64,000 bases of DNA from Heterocephalus glaber (Eukaryota > Chordata > Mammalia > Rodentia > Bathyergidae), in NCBI RefSeq assembly GCF_000247695.1, contig NW_004624734.1, forward strand, positions 7,318,895-7,382,894, written 5' to 3'. Every line of letters starts with the position of its first letter. Position 1 is the stretch's first letter. A program made the translations under genes and the position numbers. The notes below the pieces were generated by a model. That model saw only the letters and a program-made list of their open reading frames with translations. It searched no databases and had not been told where the DNA came from. Shown one piece after another: positions 24,757 to 35,002 of the stretch.

Positions 24757-25080
24757 TTTTTTTTTTTAATTTTAAAGCTCTTTTATTTAATAATAACAGC
24801 TCTAATCTGCACAAACAGCTAGGAAACCAAACTACTCCAGGAGACTGACGTGGTGTCGTGTGTTGTATTTGTGCAACATCAGCGCAAACTCGCACGGCAG
24901 TCACGAGCTTAGCCTCTGCCCTTGGTCGGATTCTCCTGATCGCTCCATCTGCTGGCCACTGCGGGCGGGTTCCGGAAGCTTTAGCATGAATCCCATCTGC
25001 CACATGATCTCTTCCAGATCAATTGGAAGTGAGGGAGACAAATATTTTCTACTTCACAATCTGGTCTGAAGAAGAAGAAA
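24757..25080 (-). pseudogene. Probable retrocopy with poly(A) tail, parent unknown
   Basis: On the minus strand a unique sequence ends AATAAA (24787-24782), 14 more bases, then A(11) (24767-24757), the hallmark of a reverse-transcribed mRNA 3' end. No SINE body is present. A short frame upstream, beginning LPIDLEEIMWQMGF and ending at a stop near 24907, looks protein-like, but an in-frame stop precedes it. I do not recognise the parent. The alternative is a native transcript end next to an A-rich tract. Confidence 0.4.
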
Positions 25081-25270
25081 AACTCAGCATCCTATGCCAA
25101 GCAACTGACGCCATCCCGTTTGACCACAGGTCAGTCCCGCATGGCAGAGAGCATGACAGTTGCCAATAGAGGCAGGAAAACCAACTCTCAGAGAAGAGGC
25201 TGTCAGCCCAAGGCCAGCAGAGACTGGGCTGGGGTGGGAAACTGGCTCTGTCCACCCCACCTCTTTCTAC

Positions 25271-25630
25271 TTATGGACTGAATTATGTTTCCCCCAAAAC
25301 ATGTCGAAGTTCTAATCCCCGAAACCTGGAGGGTGACCTGCTTAGGAAGCAGATGGTGGGAGCCTTAATCAGTTAGGATGACATCACACTGGAGCTGGAT
25401 GGGCCCCTAAAAGGACTGGCACCTCACAGCCAGAGGATGAGATGCCTTAAAGGACAGGGGAGAGACGAGAGGCAGAGACTGGTGGAGGGCCAGGAAGTGG
25501 GCTGAGGCAGGAAGGATCCTCCCCCCGTGCCTCAGAGGGCTGGGCCCTGCGCACACTATAGTCACACACTTCCAGCCTCGGGAATGAGAGGATGTTTCTG
25601 CTGTCAAAGCTACTCTGCGTGGGGTACAGT
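25271..25630 (+). mobile_element. LTR, MLT1-like (MaLR)
   Basis: Begins TATGGACTGAATTATGTTTC, then GACATCACACTGGAGCTGGA, and ends with a degraded TGAGAGGATGTTTCTGCTGT segment, as in MLT1 LTRs. No internal genes. Confidence 0.65.
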
Positions 25631-25824
25631 CACCCATCCATAGCTGGGGGTTCTGCAGGTGCTGATTCAACCAACTGCAGGTCTAAAAGGGTTAGAAAAA
25701 GGGGATTTGCACTGAATGTGTTTAGACTTCATTCCTTGTCGTTATTTTCTGAATGTTGCCACTATTTAGAATGTTTTCAGGGCATTAGTGTAGGTGATCT
25801 AGACATGATTGAAAGTTTATGGGA

Positions 25825-25906
25825 TGCCGGGGATTTAGCTCAGTGGTGCTGCCGCCTGCCTCAAAAGCGCAAGGTCCCGAGTTCGATCCCCGGTACCAAA
25901 AAAAAG
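25825..25906 (+). mobile_element. ID-type SINE, young, intact A and B boxes
   Basis: GGGGATTTAGCTCAGTGGTG...GTTCGATCCCCGGTACC-A(8). 14-bp duplication gaaagtttatggga at 25811-25824 and 25907-25920. Confidence 0.95.
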
Positions 25907-26167
25907 GAAAGTTTATGGGAAAATGTGCTGGGGTTCTATGCAAATACTGTGCCATTTTACATAAGGGGCTTAAGCATCCTTGGAGTTACTACCATCTATC
26001 CCGGGATAGAGGGATGGCTTCCTTTGTCACTGCAGCACTAGGAATCTGATACACACTGCCATCTCCATAGTTCTGACCTCCCATGTGGCCCACATAGACC
26101 TGTTCTCACCTTATCATGACCTTGACACCACAAAGAGGAGCGGGTACGATGAGGAAGTGAAGAAGCT

Positions 26168-26350
26168 GGTTGAGGTGGTGCACGTCTGTAATCCCAGCAC
26201 TCTGGGAGGCTGAGACAGGAGGATCACAAGTTCAAACCCAGCCTAGGCAACTTATGACTTACTAAGACCTTATCTCAAAATTAAAAATATAAAAGGCTGG
26301 GGATGTAGCTGAGTGTGAAGGCCCTGGGTTCAGTCTCCAGTACTGTGGGG
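26168..26350 (+). repeat. B1-ID dimeric SINE
   Basis: B1 (GTTGAGGTGGTGCACGTCTG ... TTATCTCAAAATTAAAAATA) followed by ID (GGCTGGGGATGTAGCTGAGT ... CAGTCTCCAGTACTG). Confidence 0.85.
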
Positions 26351-26794
26351 GAGAAGGCGAGCGAAGGATCCACCCAAGCAGGTGCCATGGCCACCCTGAA
26401 CAGCGGGAGGTGGCCCAAGCGTCTCGTGCTGGTGGGAAAGTGCTCTTGAAGTGGGACCTAGGGTTTGCTCCTGTTGCTGTCACCGACAACCCAGGTTCCT
26501 CTTGTCCAAGGACCTCCCGTGTGAACAAACTTGCAAATCGATTCACATGAATCAGGCTCAGCACTGAAGAAGCAGAAGGAAAAGTCCTGTCCCCAAGGCT
26601 GCAGCTCATGGCCGTGGTGGCAGGGGGACCCCTGTGGCCCAGGGGAGAACAAAGACAGAAATCAGAGAGGGAAAGAAACCTCAAAATGCTGCTGGACACC
26701 AAGGGCATGAGAGAGAGAGGGGAGTTTAAGATCTGGGCTCCCTAAGTCACGACCAGGGTTTCTACCTCCAGCCTCCCTGATTCCTTCATCTTCC
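26351..26794. other. Intergenic DNA, nothing recognised
   Basis: Unique sequence, no gene. Confidence 0.4.
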
Positions 26795-27052
26795 AGATAC
26801 AGGAACACACACGGACACATCCAAACACACACAGATACACAGACACACAGAAAACCCCCACAATCAGGTACACACAGAGAGACACAACGATGCACATATA
26901 TGTCAGATGCACACACAGACACATCCAACAAAGTTATATACACAGATACAGACAGACACATGGACAAACAAGCACAGATACAGACTTGCACACACACTCA
27001 CCACAAACACACACATCACATACACTAGACACACACACACACACCTTGGACA
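26795..27052. repeat. (CA)n microsatellite, interrupted
   Basis: Long ACACAC-rich tract with GACACA and GATACA variants. Confidence 0.9.
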
Positions 27053-27093
27053 CAGGGATAACTGCATGTTTTAAAGATTTAGAACAGTATCTG

Positions 27094-27190
27094 TGTGGCC
27101 AGGCATGGCAGCACACACCTATAATCCTAGCACTCAGGAGGCTGAGGCAGAAGGATCATGAGTTGAGGCCAGCCTGGGCTATATAATGAG
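27094..27190 (+). repeat. B1 SINE, 3' truncated
   Basis: GGCCAGGCATGGCAGCACAC ... GAGGCCAGCCTGGGCTATAT. Confidence 0.85.
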
Positions 27191-28127
27191 ACAAACAAAA
27201 CACGGTCTGTATGTTCACACCAGGCCCTGCGAGGCACTGTCTCAGCGGCATTCGCGTCTTGTTCTTTCCTAAAAACAACCGTCCCATTTTGCAGACAGGA
27301 ACACGGAGCCCCAGGGACACTTAGCGCTGGCTCTAGATTCTGCAGCTGGCTGGCTGGCTGCCCGCCCAGTGGAAACCCTGAGCTCAGGCCCCCCAGAGTC
27401 ACAAACCCACACTTCCTCAGGTGACAGTTTTAGGTGCTCTGGGAAAAGCCACGAACAAGATGGATCAAGGCTGCCTGCAAGGAGCTCGAGTTTCTCACCA
27501 CTGAGAATCCACAGCCCTTTGCACACGAATTGTGTGTGTTCTCCCTGGGACAGAACTTACCAACCTCCGATGTGCATGGAGGCATGAGTCCCAGGCTAAG
27601 GACCCTTCATGTCTGATATGGGGGCAAAACCTGTACTTCTGACCATCTCGCTGTGAGCTGATGCTGCTGGCCCATGGACCACATGGGAATGGCCAGGCTC
27701 TAGGACATCCTGGGCAGACAGAGGGGTGTCCCTGTCCTAGCTCAGCCACTGGGCATGTTTTAGTTCTGGCCCCCAATATCTGGCTGCTGACTTGGAAGGG
27801 CCTGGCAGACATGGTGGGATTGCCCTGGGGACCATCCCACTGTGAGGCTGGGGTGTCCCGTGGCCCTCCTGCCATGCAGTCTGAGGAATCTCCCAGCCCA
27901 CAGATGCAAGCCCCAGCCCCAGAACCTGCCTGACCAAGACGGCGATTTCCCATTTGCTTTTCTCTCTAATTTCTTAATTGGTTCCAAATTGTGGCAGGGA
28001 AGAGGTATTAGGTTAAACCATGTGAAATTGCCAATTATACAGTCATTTAAAAACAGTAGAATATAAGTAATTTTATACAGCTCCACTTAACATTTATCAG
28101 GCACCCTCATATACTAATACTAACTAG
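27191..28127. other. Intergenic DNA, nothing recognised
   Basis: A possible MIR remnant on the minus strand near 27275-27350. Otherwise unique. Confidence 0.4.
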
Positions 28128-28172
28128 ATATCAGTGGTTTCCAAACTCAAGGCATAGCAGAATCACCTACAG
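28128..28172 (+). mobile_element. MER5-like hAT DNA transposon fragment
   Basis: CAGTGGTTTCCAAACTCAAG...CAGAATCACCTAC matches the MER5 terminal consensus. Cut by the following SINE. Confidence 0.55.
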
Positions 28173-28330
28173 CTGGACGAGGTGGCGCATGCTTGTAATC
28201 CCAGCAGTCAGGAGGCTGAAGCAGGAGGATCACAAGTTCAAGGACAGTCTGGCAACTTAGCAAGACACTGTCTCAAAATAAAAAATATATATATAAAGGA
28301 CTAGGGGTACAGCTTAGTGGTAGAATGTCG
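28173..28330 (+). repeat. B1-ID dimeric SINE
   Basis: B1 from GCTGGACGAGGTGGCGCATG, an (AT)n linker, then a truncated ID unit AGGGGTACAGCTTAGTGGTA. Confidence 0.8.
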
Positions 28331-29494
28331 GGAGCAATGCTACATAATTTTAGCGAAAAATCATTTGGTTAGCCTAGTTCTCCTGCCTACAGCCCAGCTA
28401 TGGAATTCTGAGACATAATTCCATTTTGGCCTCCGGTCACAACTGAGACCTCAAGGATCCAGTGATGCTGTGATTCTCCAGGACAAGATTACACCAGCTG
28501 AAGACATCCTGGGAGGAACAAAATCTTCATCTACTCAGTTCCTCCTTGTTCTTGGATTGTCACATCTTGTTTCCGCAGGATGTACTGAGCTCTCTGCAGG
28601 TCATTTGTTACATGTGTTTCTCCCGATGTACAGGTGAGGTAAGCTGGGGGCTTTCGTCTTTGCCACCCAGAGCAGCACTAATCAGACCCAAAGCTCAGCT
28701 TCTTCTCAAAGTCTCATTTGTCTACCTTTCCTGTAATTCCCCGTGTGCTGCCATGGCTCGCAGGAGACTAGAACTTACTGCAGAGGTTCTAGTAATGTCC
28801 CCTTTCCCTGTTCCCTACAGTAGAACACTTGCATGAAGCTCTGTGTTCAATCTTCAATACCAGCAAAAAACAAACACACACCTTGCTGATTATTAGCACA
28901 GTCACGCATGGTCTTGGGGTACTTACACCCACCCTGCTTGTGTGCTGGAAGCGATGCAGAATGGTGCACTGCTGTGTACCTCTTCCCAACACTGCCTTTG
29001 CGACCTCGTGGAGCTTGAAGTCATCCGAGGTGACACGGTTTGCACCACAGGAATGGGCACCCACTATAAATCAGGCTTCCCCTGTCCCCCACCGCCTCTG
29101 CACCTGGAAGTTGGTTGTTTCGACATTGGCCCTGGCCATTCCCACTTCACAGATGAGGAAACTGAGGTAGTGAGAGTAGGGGATCGACTGACCCCAGACA
29201 GCTGGCTCAGGACCCTGGAGCTGTGACTGAGACACCTCTTGCTCTGCATGTGAACCTCCCAGCTCCCCAACAGCCTCCCTGGACCCCACGGCCCCTCCCT
29301 TGAACTGAGACCACACAGGGCACAGGGGCCTGGCAGGACAAGGACCATGGCCTCTGACAGCAAGGACAGTTTCTCGGCCCAGGCCCAGGCCCAGGCTCCT
29401 GCCAGGCGCCCCAGGCTGAGGGCCCTGACCGTGGAGGACGCATGTTTCAAGTTTTTCTTCTTTTGGTTCTGGTTTACTCTTCTTTATTTTTTGT
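28331..29494. other. Intergenic DNA, nothing recognised
   Basis: A MIR-like patch on the minus strand near 29130-29175 (ACAGATGAGGAAACTGAGG). No supported gene. Confidence 0.4.
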
Positions 29495-29502
29495 TACAGT
29501 GA

Positions 29503-29528
29503 GTGTGTGTTTGTGTGTGTGTGTGTGT
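29503..29528. repeat. (GT)n microsatellite
   Basis: Short GT repeat with one TT interruption. Confidence 0.85.
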
Positions 29529-29570
29529 AATAAGTAGGACCAAACTATTTTTTAAGAAAAAGGAGAAGAG

Positions 29571-29800
29571 AGCTGGGTGTGGTGGCACACACCAATAATC
29601 CCAGCACTCTGGGAGGCTGAGGCAGGAGGATCGCAACTTTGAGCCCAGTCTGGGCAATTTAATGACAGAGCAAGACCCTGTTCCAAGAATTAAAAAAGAA
29701 AGGAGAAGAGAAGACAGAGAGACAGAAAGAAAAGAAAGGAGAAGTAACTCAGTGCAAAGGCCCTGTGTTGAATTCCCAGTACCACCAAAAATAATGGTAA
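29571..29800 (+). repeat. B1-ID dimeric SINE
   Basis: B1 with AATTAAAAAAGAAAGG tail, purine-rich linker, then a degraded ID end (AGTAACTCAGTGCAAAGG...CAGTACCACC). Confidence 0.75.
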
Positions 29801-30534
29801 AATAAAGTAGAAGAAAAAAGATGGGACATAAGAAAACAACAGAATTACACAGCTATGTAATAAAAAAATACCTTGATAAAGCATCAAATAAAGCACCACT
29901 TTTTCCCAACAGTCCTGCAAGGAAGAAGCAGAGATACTTACTAACCCAATGTAAAACTGGGGAAACTGAGGCCTGGGGGCAGCTGGCATTTCCAAGTCAG
30001 AGTCCACTGCAGGCACAGGACCTGTCTTGAGGTCCCCAGGTCCAATCCAGGGCCCCTGCCAGAGCGCAGAGGGAGCTTTACATCCAGGGACACCTGGGCC
30101 CTGCACCCAGCCCAAAGGGCTGCCCTGCACCTGCCCCAGGTCCAGAGGGCGACCTGCTCGGCCACGTGGCGTGGGCCATCTGTCCCCTAGCCACAGACGC
30201 CGTGGCCCACAGGGCGGGTGGGAGCACCTAACTCAGGTAGGGCTGATCAGAGCCCCTCTGCTAGGATCAGGATGTATCACGGAGAGGCAGAGTGAGGAGA
30301 GGCAGGAAGGAGAGAGCCTAGGCAGCAGGTGTCACGAAAAGGCTGGGGGAACACAGAACTCCGGCTTCTGGAGAAAAATAAAAGGCACAGAAAAGAACAG
30401 AGAGACAAAAGGAGAGTCTGGGGCTTCTGAGCCTTCCCCAAGCTCACCATGTTCCTGCTCACATCCTCGTATGGCTGATCTTGATCAAAGACAGTCTGAG
30501 TCAATACTTGCTGCTCGCAGCCATAAGAACATGG
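29801..30534. other. Intergenic DNA, nothing recognised
   Basis: MIR-like sequence on the minus strand near 29925-30010. Otherwise unique. Confidence 0.4.
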
Positions 30535-30620
30535 GGGGGGGGCTGTGGGTGCTGCTCCATGGTAGGGCACTTACTTAGCATGCACAAGGCCTTGGGTTCG
30601 AACCCAGCACTGAAAAAAGA
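30535..30620 (+). repeat. ID-type SINE
   Basis: GGTGCTGCTCCATGGTAGGG ... GGTTCGAACCCAGCACTG then A-rich. Confidence 0.7.
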
Positions 30621-30631
30621 ACACAAGCTAG

Positions 30632-30780
30632 AAGCCAGGTGTGGTGGTACATGACTATACTCCCAGCACTCAGAAGGCTGAGGCAGGAGGATCACTGTGA
30701 GTTCAAGACCAGCCTGAGCTACATAGTGAGTTCAAGGCCAGCCTGGACTATGTAGTGACCCCCCCCCGTGCCCCCAATTG
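30632..30780 (+). repeat. B1 SINE
   Basis: GCCAGGTGTGGTGGTACATG head with duplicated GTTCAAGRCCAGCCTG block. Confidence 0.9.
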
Positions 30781-30849
30781 TAACTAGCTGTTTGTCTAGA
30801 AGGAGGCCTGCCCTCCTTTGAGCATTTGCAACAGTTTTTATTGTTCGTT

Positions 30850-30938
30850 TCTTTGTTTTTGGTACCGGGGATCAAACTTGGGACCTTGCACTTGCACGGC
30901 AGGTGGCAGAACCACTGAGCTAAATCGCCGGCCCTGCT
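30850..30938 (-). repeat. ID-type SINE
   Basis: GGTACCGGGGATCAAACTTG ... GAGCTAAATCGCCGGCCC on the plus strand. Confidence 0.9.
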
Positions 30939-31287
30939 ACAGTTGTTAATGGCAAAACAAAAAGCACACGTTTATCAGTGAGCCACAGAAACTGCTCCTC
31001 CAAGGAAGAAGCAAAGATGCCTGTTGCTCACACTGCCACACTCGCTGCTCCTCTTGAGGCCCAAGTGCAGGCAATAGGAAAGGAAAAGAAATAAGAGGAA
31101 CACGTGTTGGGAAAGAAAAGGCAGTCAGCACAGTTTCCAGGTGCTCTGATGGGCCACCTAGTAGATCCATATTTTTAACAGGAAAACAGGTTGAACCGAT
31201 AGGAGAGTTTTGCCATGGAGTTGGATATACTATAAATAACCAGTTATTTATCTGCATGCAATACAAATAGTGTTAACATGTAATGGA
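30939..31287. other. Intergenic DNA, nothing recognised
   Basis: Unique sequence, no gene. Confidence 0.4.
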
Positions 31288-31368
31288 GGGCTGACGGTGT
31301 AGCTCAGTGGTAGCGTACTTGGCTGCACATGAGCACTCTTGGGTTCAATGCCCAATATTGCCAAACAG
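31288..31368 (+). repeat. ID-type SINE
   Basis: GGCTGACGGTGTAGCTCAGT ... GGGTTCAATGCCCAATATTGCC. Confidence 0.8.
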
Positions 31369-31377
31369 AACCATTCA

Positions 31378-31582
31378 GCTGGTGCAATGGTGCACGCCTG
31401 CAACCTTGGCTACTAGGGAGGTTGAGGCAGGTGGGTGGCTCACGAGTTCAAGGCCAGCCCGGGCAACTTAGCAAGACCCTGCCTCAAAATAAAAATTGAA
31501 AAGGGCTCATAGTGTAGCTCAGCAATAGAGTGCTTGCGCAGCACGCAGAAGGGCCTCGATTCAGTCCTAAGAACCACAAAAA
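31378..31582 (+). repeat. B1-ID dimeric SINE
   Basis: B1 (GCTGGTGCAATGGTGCACGC...) with CAAAATAAAAATTG linker and ID (GGGCTCATAGTGTAGCTCAG...). A (TG)n tract follows. Confidence 0.85.
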
Positions 31583-31840
31583 TGTGTGTGTGTGTGTGCG
31601 CGCGCACCCCCATGTCCTTGCACATAATGAAGAAAAGATCCCATTAATACCAAGTCAGTGAGAACCATAAAATAAACCAAATGAGTATTGTGCAATCTGT
31701 GTGCAAATCGCCATGAAACTTCACTAAACAGCAAAAAGAACCCAATGCAAAGCTACATCCTGAGGTCAGCTGGACATCCCGCTCTTGCCTTGGCTCAGTG
31801 TGAGAAGAACACAGCCTTGACTTTGGGCAGGAGTGACAAC

Positions 31841-31920
31841 GTGGACTTCCTGGAATTCCACTTGCCTTCCTGGACCTCCACTTGCCTTCCTGGAATTCCA
31901 CTTGCCTTCCTGGACCTCTG
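31841..31920. repeat. 20-bp tandem repeat, four copies
   Basis: Four head-to-tail units of CTTGCCTTCCTGGA(AT/CC)TCCA. AATTCCA and ACCTCCA variants alternate, giving a 40-bp higher-order period. The first and last copies are diverged. Confidence 0.9.
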
Positions 31921-32171
31921 CCACTTCTGTTAGAGGCACTCGTCCTAGACCAGCTGGGAGAAAGGAATACGGGGAAGCAGACCTGAGCGGAGCCTCGGGG
32001 AAGAGTGAAGCCCGGGCCGGCGGAGTCCCCAGAGCTTGAGCCAGAGCCACTCAGCCCGGCCCAGGCCCCAAGAGCCCACCTCCAGCCAACAGCCAGCCCT
32101 GTGAGCAATCCCAGGGATGTGTGTTAAGCCGCTGACCTGTGGGGTGATTTGTTAGACAGCAATTGTTAACG

Positions 32172-32280
32172 GAGAAAGCTGGGTGTGGCACTGTGTGCCT
32201 GTAAAGCCAGCACTCAGGAGGCTGAGGCAGGGGGACTGTGAGTTCAAGGCAGCCTGAGCTACACAGCAAGTCTCAAAAAG
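32172..32280 (+). repeat. B1 SINE
   Basis: GCTGGGTGTGGCACTGTGTG ... GCAGCCTGAGCTACACAGCA. Confidence 0.85.
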
Positions 32281-32500
32281 CAGTAACAGATGATAAACAT
32301 TATCCTGAGTGGAGAGACTCAACGTGGTAAAGATGTACATTTTCTACACATCTAGAAAGTGTGACTCTAATAAAAATACCCACAGATATTTATTTGTTTG
32401 GGGTTTTTATAACAAATTGTTCAACAAAATTAATCACTGATTTTTTAAAAGAAACTCATGGAAGGAGAAAAGATCTTACTCTGTTAAATATTACAAAGGA

Positions 32501-32580
32501 CTGGGCCAGGAATTTAGCTCAGGGGTGCCACACCTGCCTCACAAGTGCAAGGTCCTGAGTTTGATCCCTGGTACCAAAAA
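32501..32580 (+). mobile_element. ID-type SINE
   Basis: GGGCCAGGAATTTAGCTCAG ... GATCCCTGGTACC-A(6), flanked by near-identical aatattacaaagga-like copies. Confidence 0.85.
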
Positions 32581-32589
32581 ATATATTAC

Positions 32590-33627
32590 AAAAGACCCCC
32601 AAACTAGGATAATTACCCAACACAGGACCAGAATAAGAAGAGACAAATGAACCAAAGCACAGTGACAGGATGAGAAAAGGGGGATGACAGAGGACAGACA
32701 GACAGGAAGTGACACAGATAAAAATAACACTATCACAAATCAGGGATAGAGGTGAAAAATTATATTCTAAGTAGCAGTTGAACAACTGGCTATCAATTTG
32801 AAAAATAAAAATTAAACTCTTAACCAGGCATGGTGGTGCACGCCCATGATCCAAGCACTTGGAAGGCTGAGGCAGGAGGATTGCTGCAAGTTCAAGGCCA
32901 GCCTGGGCTGCACAGTGAGTTCAAGGCCAGCCTGGACTGCAGAGAGAGATCCTGTCTCAACCACCTCGCCCCCCAAATAATAATAATAACACTGAAAAAT
33001 TAAACTCTTTTACTAGATCCTAAAATAAATTTGAAACAGATTCAAGACCCAAATGTAACAATAAACTGAATTCTAAAAGTACTAGAAGAAAATCTACAGA
33101 AGACTACTGTCATAACCCAGGGGGAGCAGGCTCTTCCGAAACAGGCGGGATCTGCAGCCATCAAGGGTGCTCCCCAGATGAGAGGTGCTCGCTGCAGAGA
33201 AAAATCATCACAAAGTTCAAAGAAAAAGGCCGGTTCCGGAGGAAACCTGTATAACATACATCAGGGCCCCAGAGGTTCCTTGGCCTGACTCACTCAGAGC
33301 GGGAAAGGTGAGAAAAGGAGCATCAGTCCCATAAACATGGGGGCAGCAACAGACACCAAAGGGAAGAAATGCTAACAACAGCTTTAAAAAATCTCAGCCG
33401 CTCTACCAATGAAGAAATTACAATGAAAACTAGAGGTACTGCCCTCCCCGCCCTCTGCCTAGCGCCCATCAATGACTGCAGGGCTAGGACAGGCACTGGG
33501 CAGCGACTCTACCTGCAAGACTGCAGGCTCCCAGGGACTTGTCCCAGAGGCACAAGGTGAACAAGACCCGGGCACAAGAACGTTCATGGGGCATCAACTG
33601 TGACACTCAGAAATCAGAAATGGAGCC
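32590..33627 (+). mobile_element. LINE-1 ORF2 fragment, degraded
   Basis: AACTGGCTATCAATTTGAAA, CAAGACCCAAATGTAACAAT, CAATGAAGAAATTACAATGA and AAGAACGTTCATGGGGCATC follow the order of the L1 ORF2 3' half. Many stops and an inserted B1 break the frame. L1-like sequence may continue past the next SINE to about 33900. Confidence 0.6.
32822..32995 (+). mobile_element. B1 SINE inserted in LINE-1
   Basis: B1 with duplicated middle block and (AAT)n tail. Perfect 14-bp duplication aaaattaaactctt at 32808-32821 and 32996-33009. Confidence 0.95.
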
Positions 33628-33812
33628 AGGCATCGTGGCACACGCCTGTAATTTCAGCACTCTGGGAGGCTGAGGTAGCATAATCACAAGCTCCAGTTCA
33701 ACCTGAGCAACTCAGTAACTTAGCGAGAGCCTGTCTCAAAATTTAAAAAGAGCTAGGGATATAGCCCAGGGCGAAGGCCCTGGGTTCAACCCCCAGTACC
33801 ACGCACACACAA
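33628..33812 (+). repeat. B1-ID dimeric SINE
   Basis: B1 (GCCAGGCATCGTGGCACACG...) then ID (GAGCTAGGGATATAGCCCAG...CAACCCCCAGTACC). Confidence 0.85.
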
Positions 33813-33899
33813 ATCAGAAATCACTCCTGCCAAAAAGGAGATGGTTAAATAAATTAAACAAACAAGTACCCGCCAGGCATAAGAGGTTGACATTCATCG

Positions 33900-34749
33900 A
33901 TGTGTGGTGATGGGAGGGATGCGCGGTGTTGTTTAGGGTGGGCTGTCTCCTAAAATCACGTGCACTCGCACACGCAGAGACAGCGTCCCGGGCCTCCCAG
34001 GCTTGGAAGGGCACCCGGCCCAGGGAGCGGCGCTGCAGCAGGAAGGGTCATCACCCCTTACCTCGAGCTTCTGCGAGGCTCCAGTTGCACACATGCACGT
34101 GTGACTTATGTATCCCTCAAAAACATCCCAAAACTCGGCATGGAACTCCGTGAGCACGCATGGATCTCAGCCTGGGGGAGAGTCAGATGCGGAGACAGAG
34201 GCACAGCTCCACTCCCTTGCCACTCTGTTTCAAGTCACCGTCTTCAAACATCCGGCACCCACCCACTGGAGGGAAGCACTTAGCTGTGTGTGTCCAGCCT
34301 CAGATCCAGCCAGGGCGGAATGGAGTCGCTACTGACTTGGGGTACAATCCTCCCGTCAGCCCGATCTGGTGACATCTCTGCTTCAGTGAGGACACTGGGA
34401 ACAAATGCCACTTGGAGGGGAAGAAAAGCCCCCATCCATCGGCCCCGGTGCCGGTCCTGTAGCCCAAGGCCCTGGGATCAGCCCCTCTTCTCCCCAGCCT
34501 CCCGCCATGGCTCTGGCCACCTCACCACCCTGACACTCTTCCCGTAGCCCCCCAGGAGGCTCCAGGCCACCACTCCCAGAAACCTTTGCTAGCTCAGAAG
34601 TTCATCCTGCCCTTGCCTCCCACTCACGGATGGAACTGTGACCCAGACGGAGCCCAGGCACCCATGGGGCATGACAATCAACAGGCCCGGTGCACAGAGG
34701 TGAAAAGCAAGGCAGGCAGTGGACAGGAGACGCTCCCTGCCTGGTCCTC
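33900..34749. other. Intergenic DNA, nothing recognised
   Basis: GC-rich unique sequence. Open frames overlap on both strands without a recognisable product. Confidence 0.4.
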
Positions 34750-34862
34750 CACTGTCCCCTGCACTGGCCACACTCGTGGCTGTAAATCTGCCCCCTTCCC
34801 TGGCTAGGAGCTCCTTGAAGCTGGGGCTGTGTCCCGCTCATCTCTGTACCCTCAGCAACAAG
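34750..34862 (+). repeat. LINE-2 3' end
   Basis: AGGAGCTCCTTGAAGCTGGG...TCATCTCTGTACCCTCAGCA matches the L2 tail. Confidence 0.65.
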
Positions 34863-35002
34863 CAAAGGCCAGGAGGATCACAAGTTCAAGCCCAGCCCGG
34901 GAGACTCAGTGAAGGCCTGTCTCAAAATAAAAAAAGAAAAAGGGGCTGGAGCTGCAGTTCAATGCGAAGGCTCTGGGTTTGATCCCTGGTACTGCCTCTT
35001 GC
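34863..35002 (+). repeat. B1-ID dimeric SINE, 5' truncated
   Basis: CAGGAGGATCACAAGTTCAA ... CTGTCTCAAAATAAAAAAAG then ID GGGGCTGGAGCTGCAGTTCA. Confidence 0.8.

Noticed and set aside
25826..25900. tRNA-like A and B boxes as a tRNA gene
   Set aside because: It is an ID-type SINE with an A tail and target-site duplication; no tRNA cloverleaf was established.
31841..31920. Tandem repeats as a CRISPR array
   Set aside because: Units are directly adjacent with no spacers, and the genome is a mammal.
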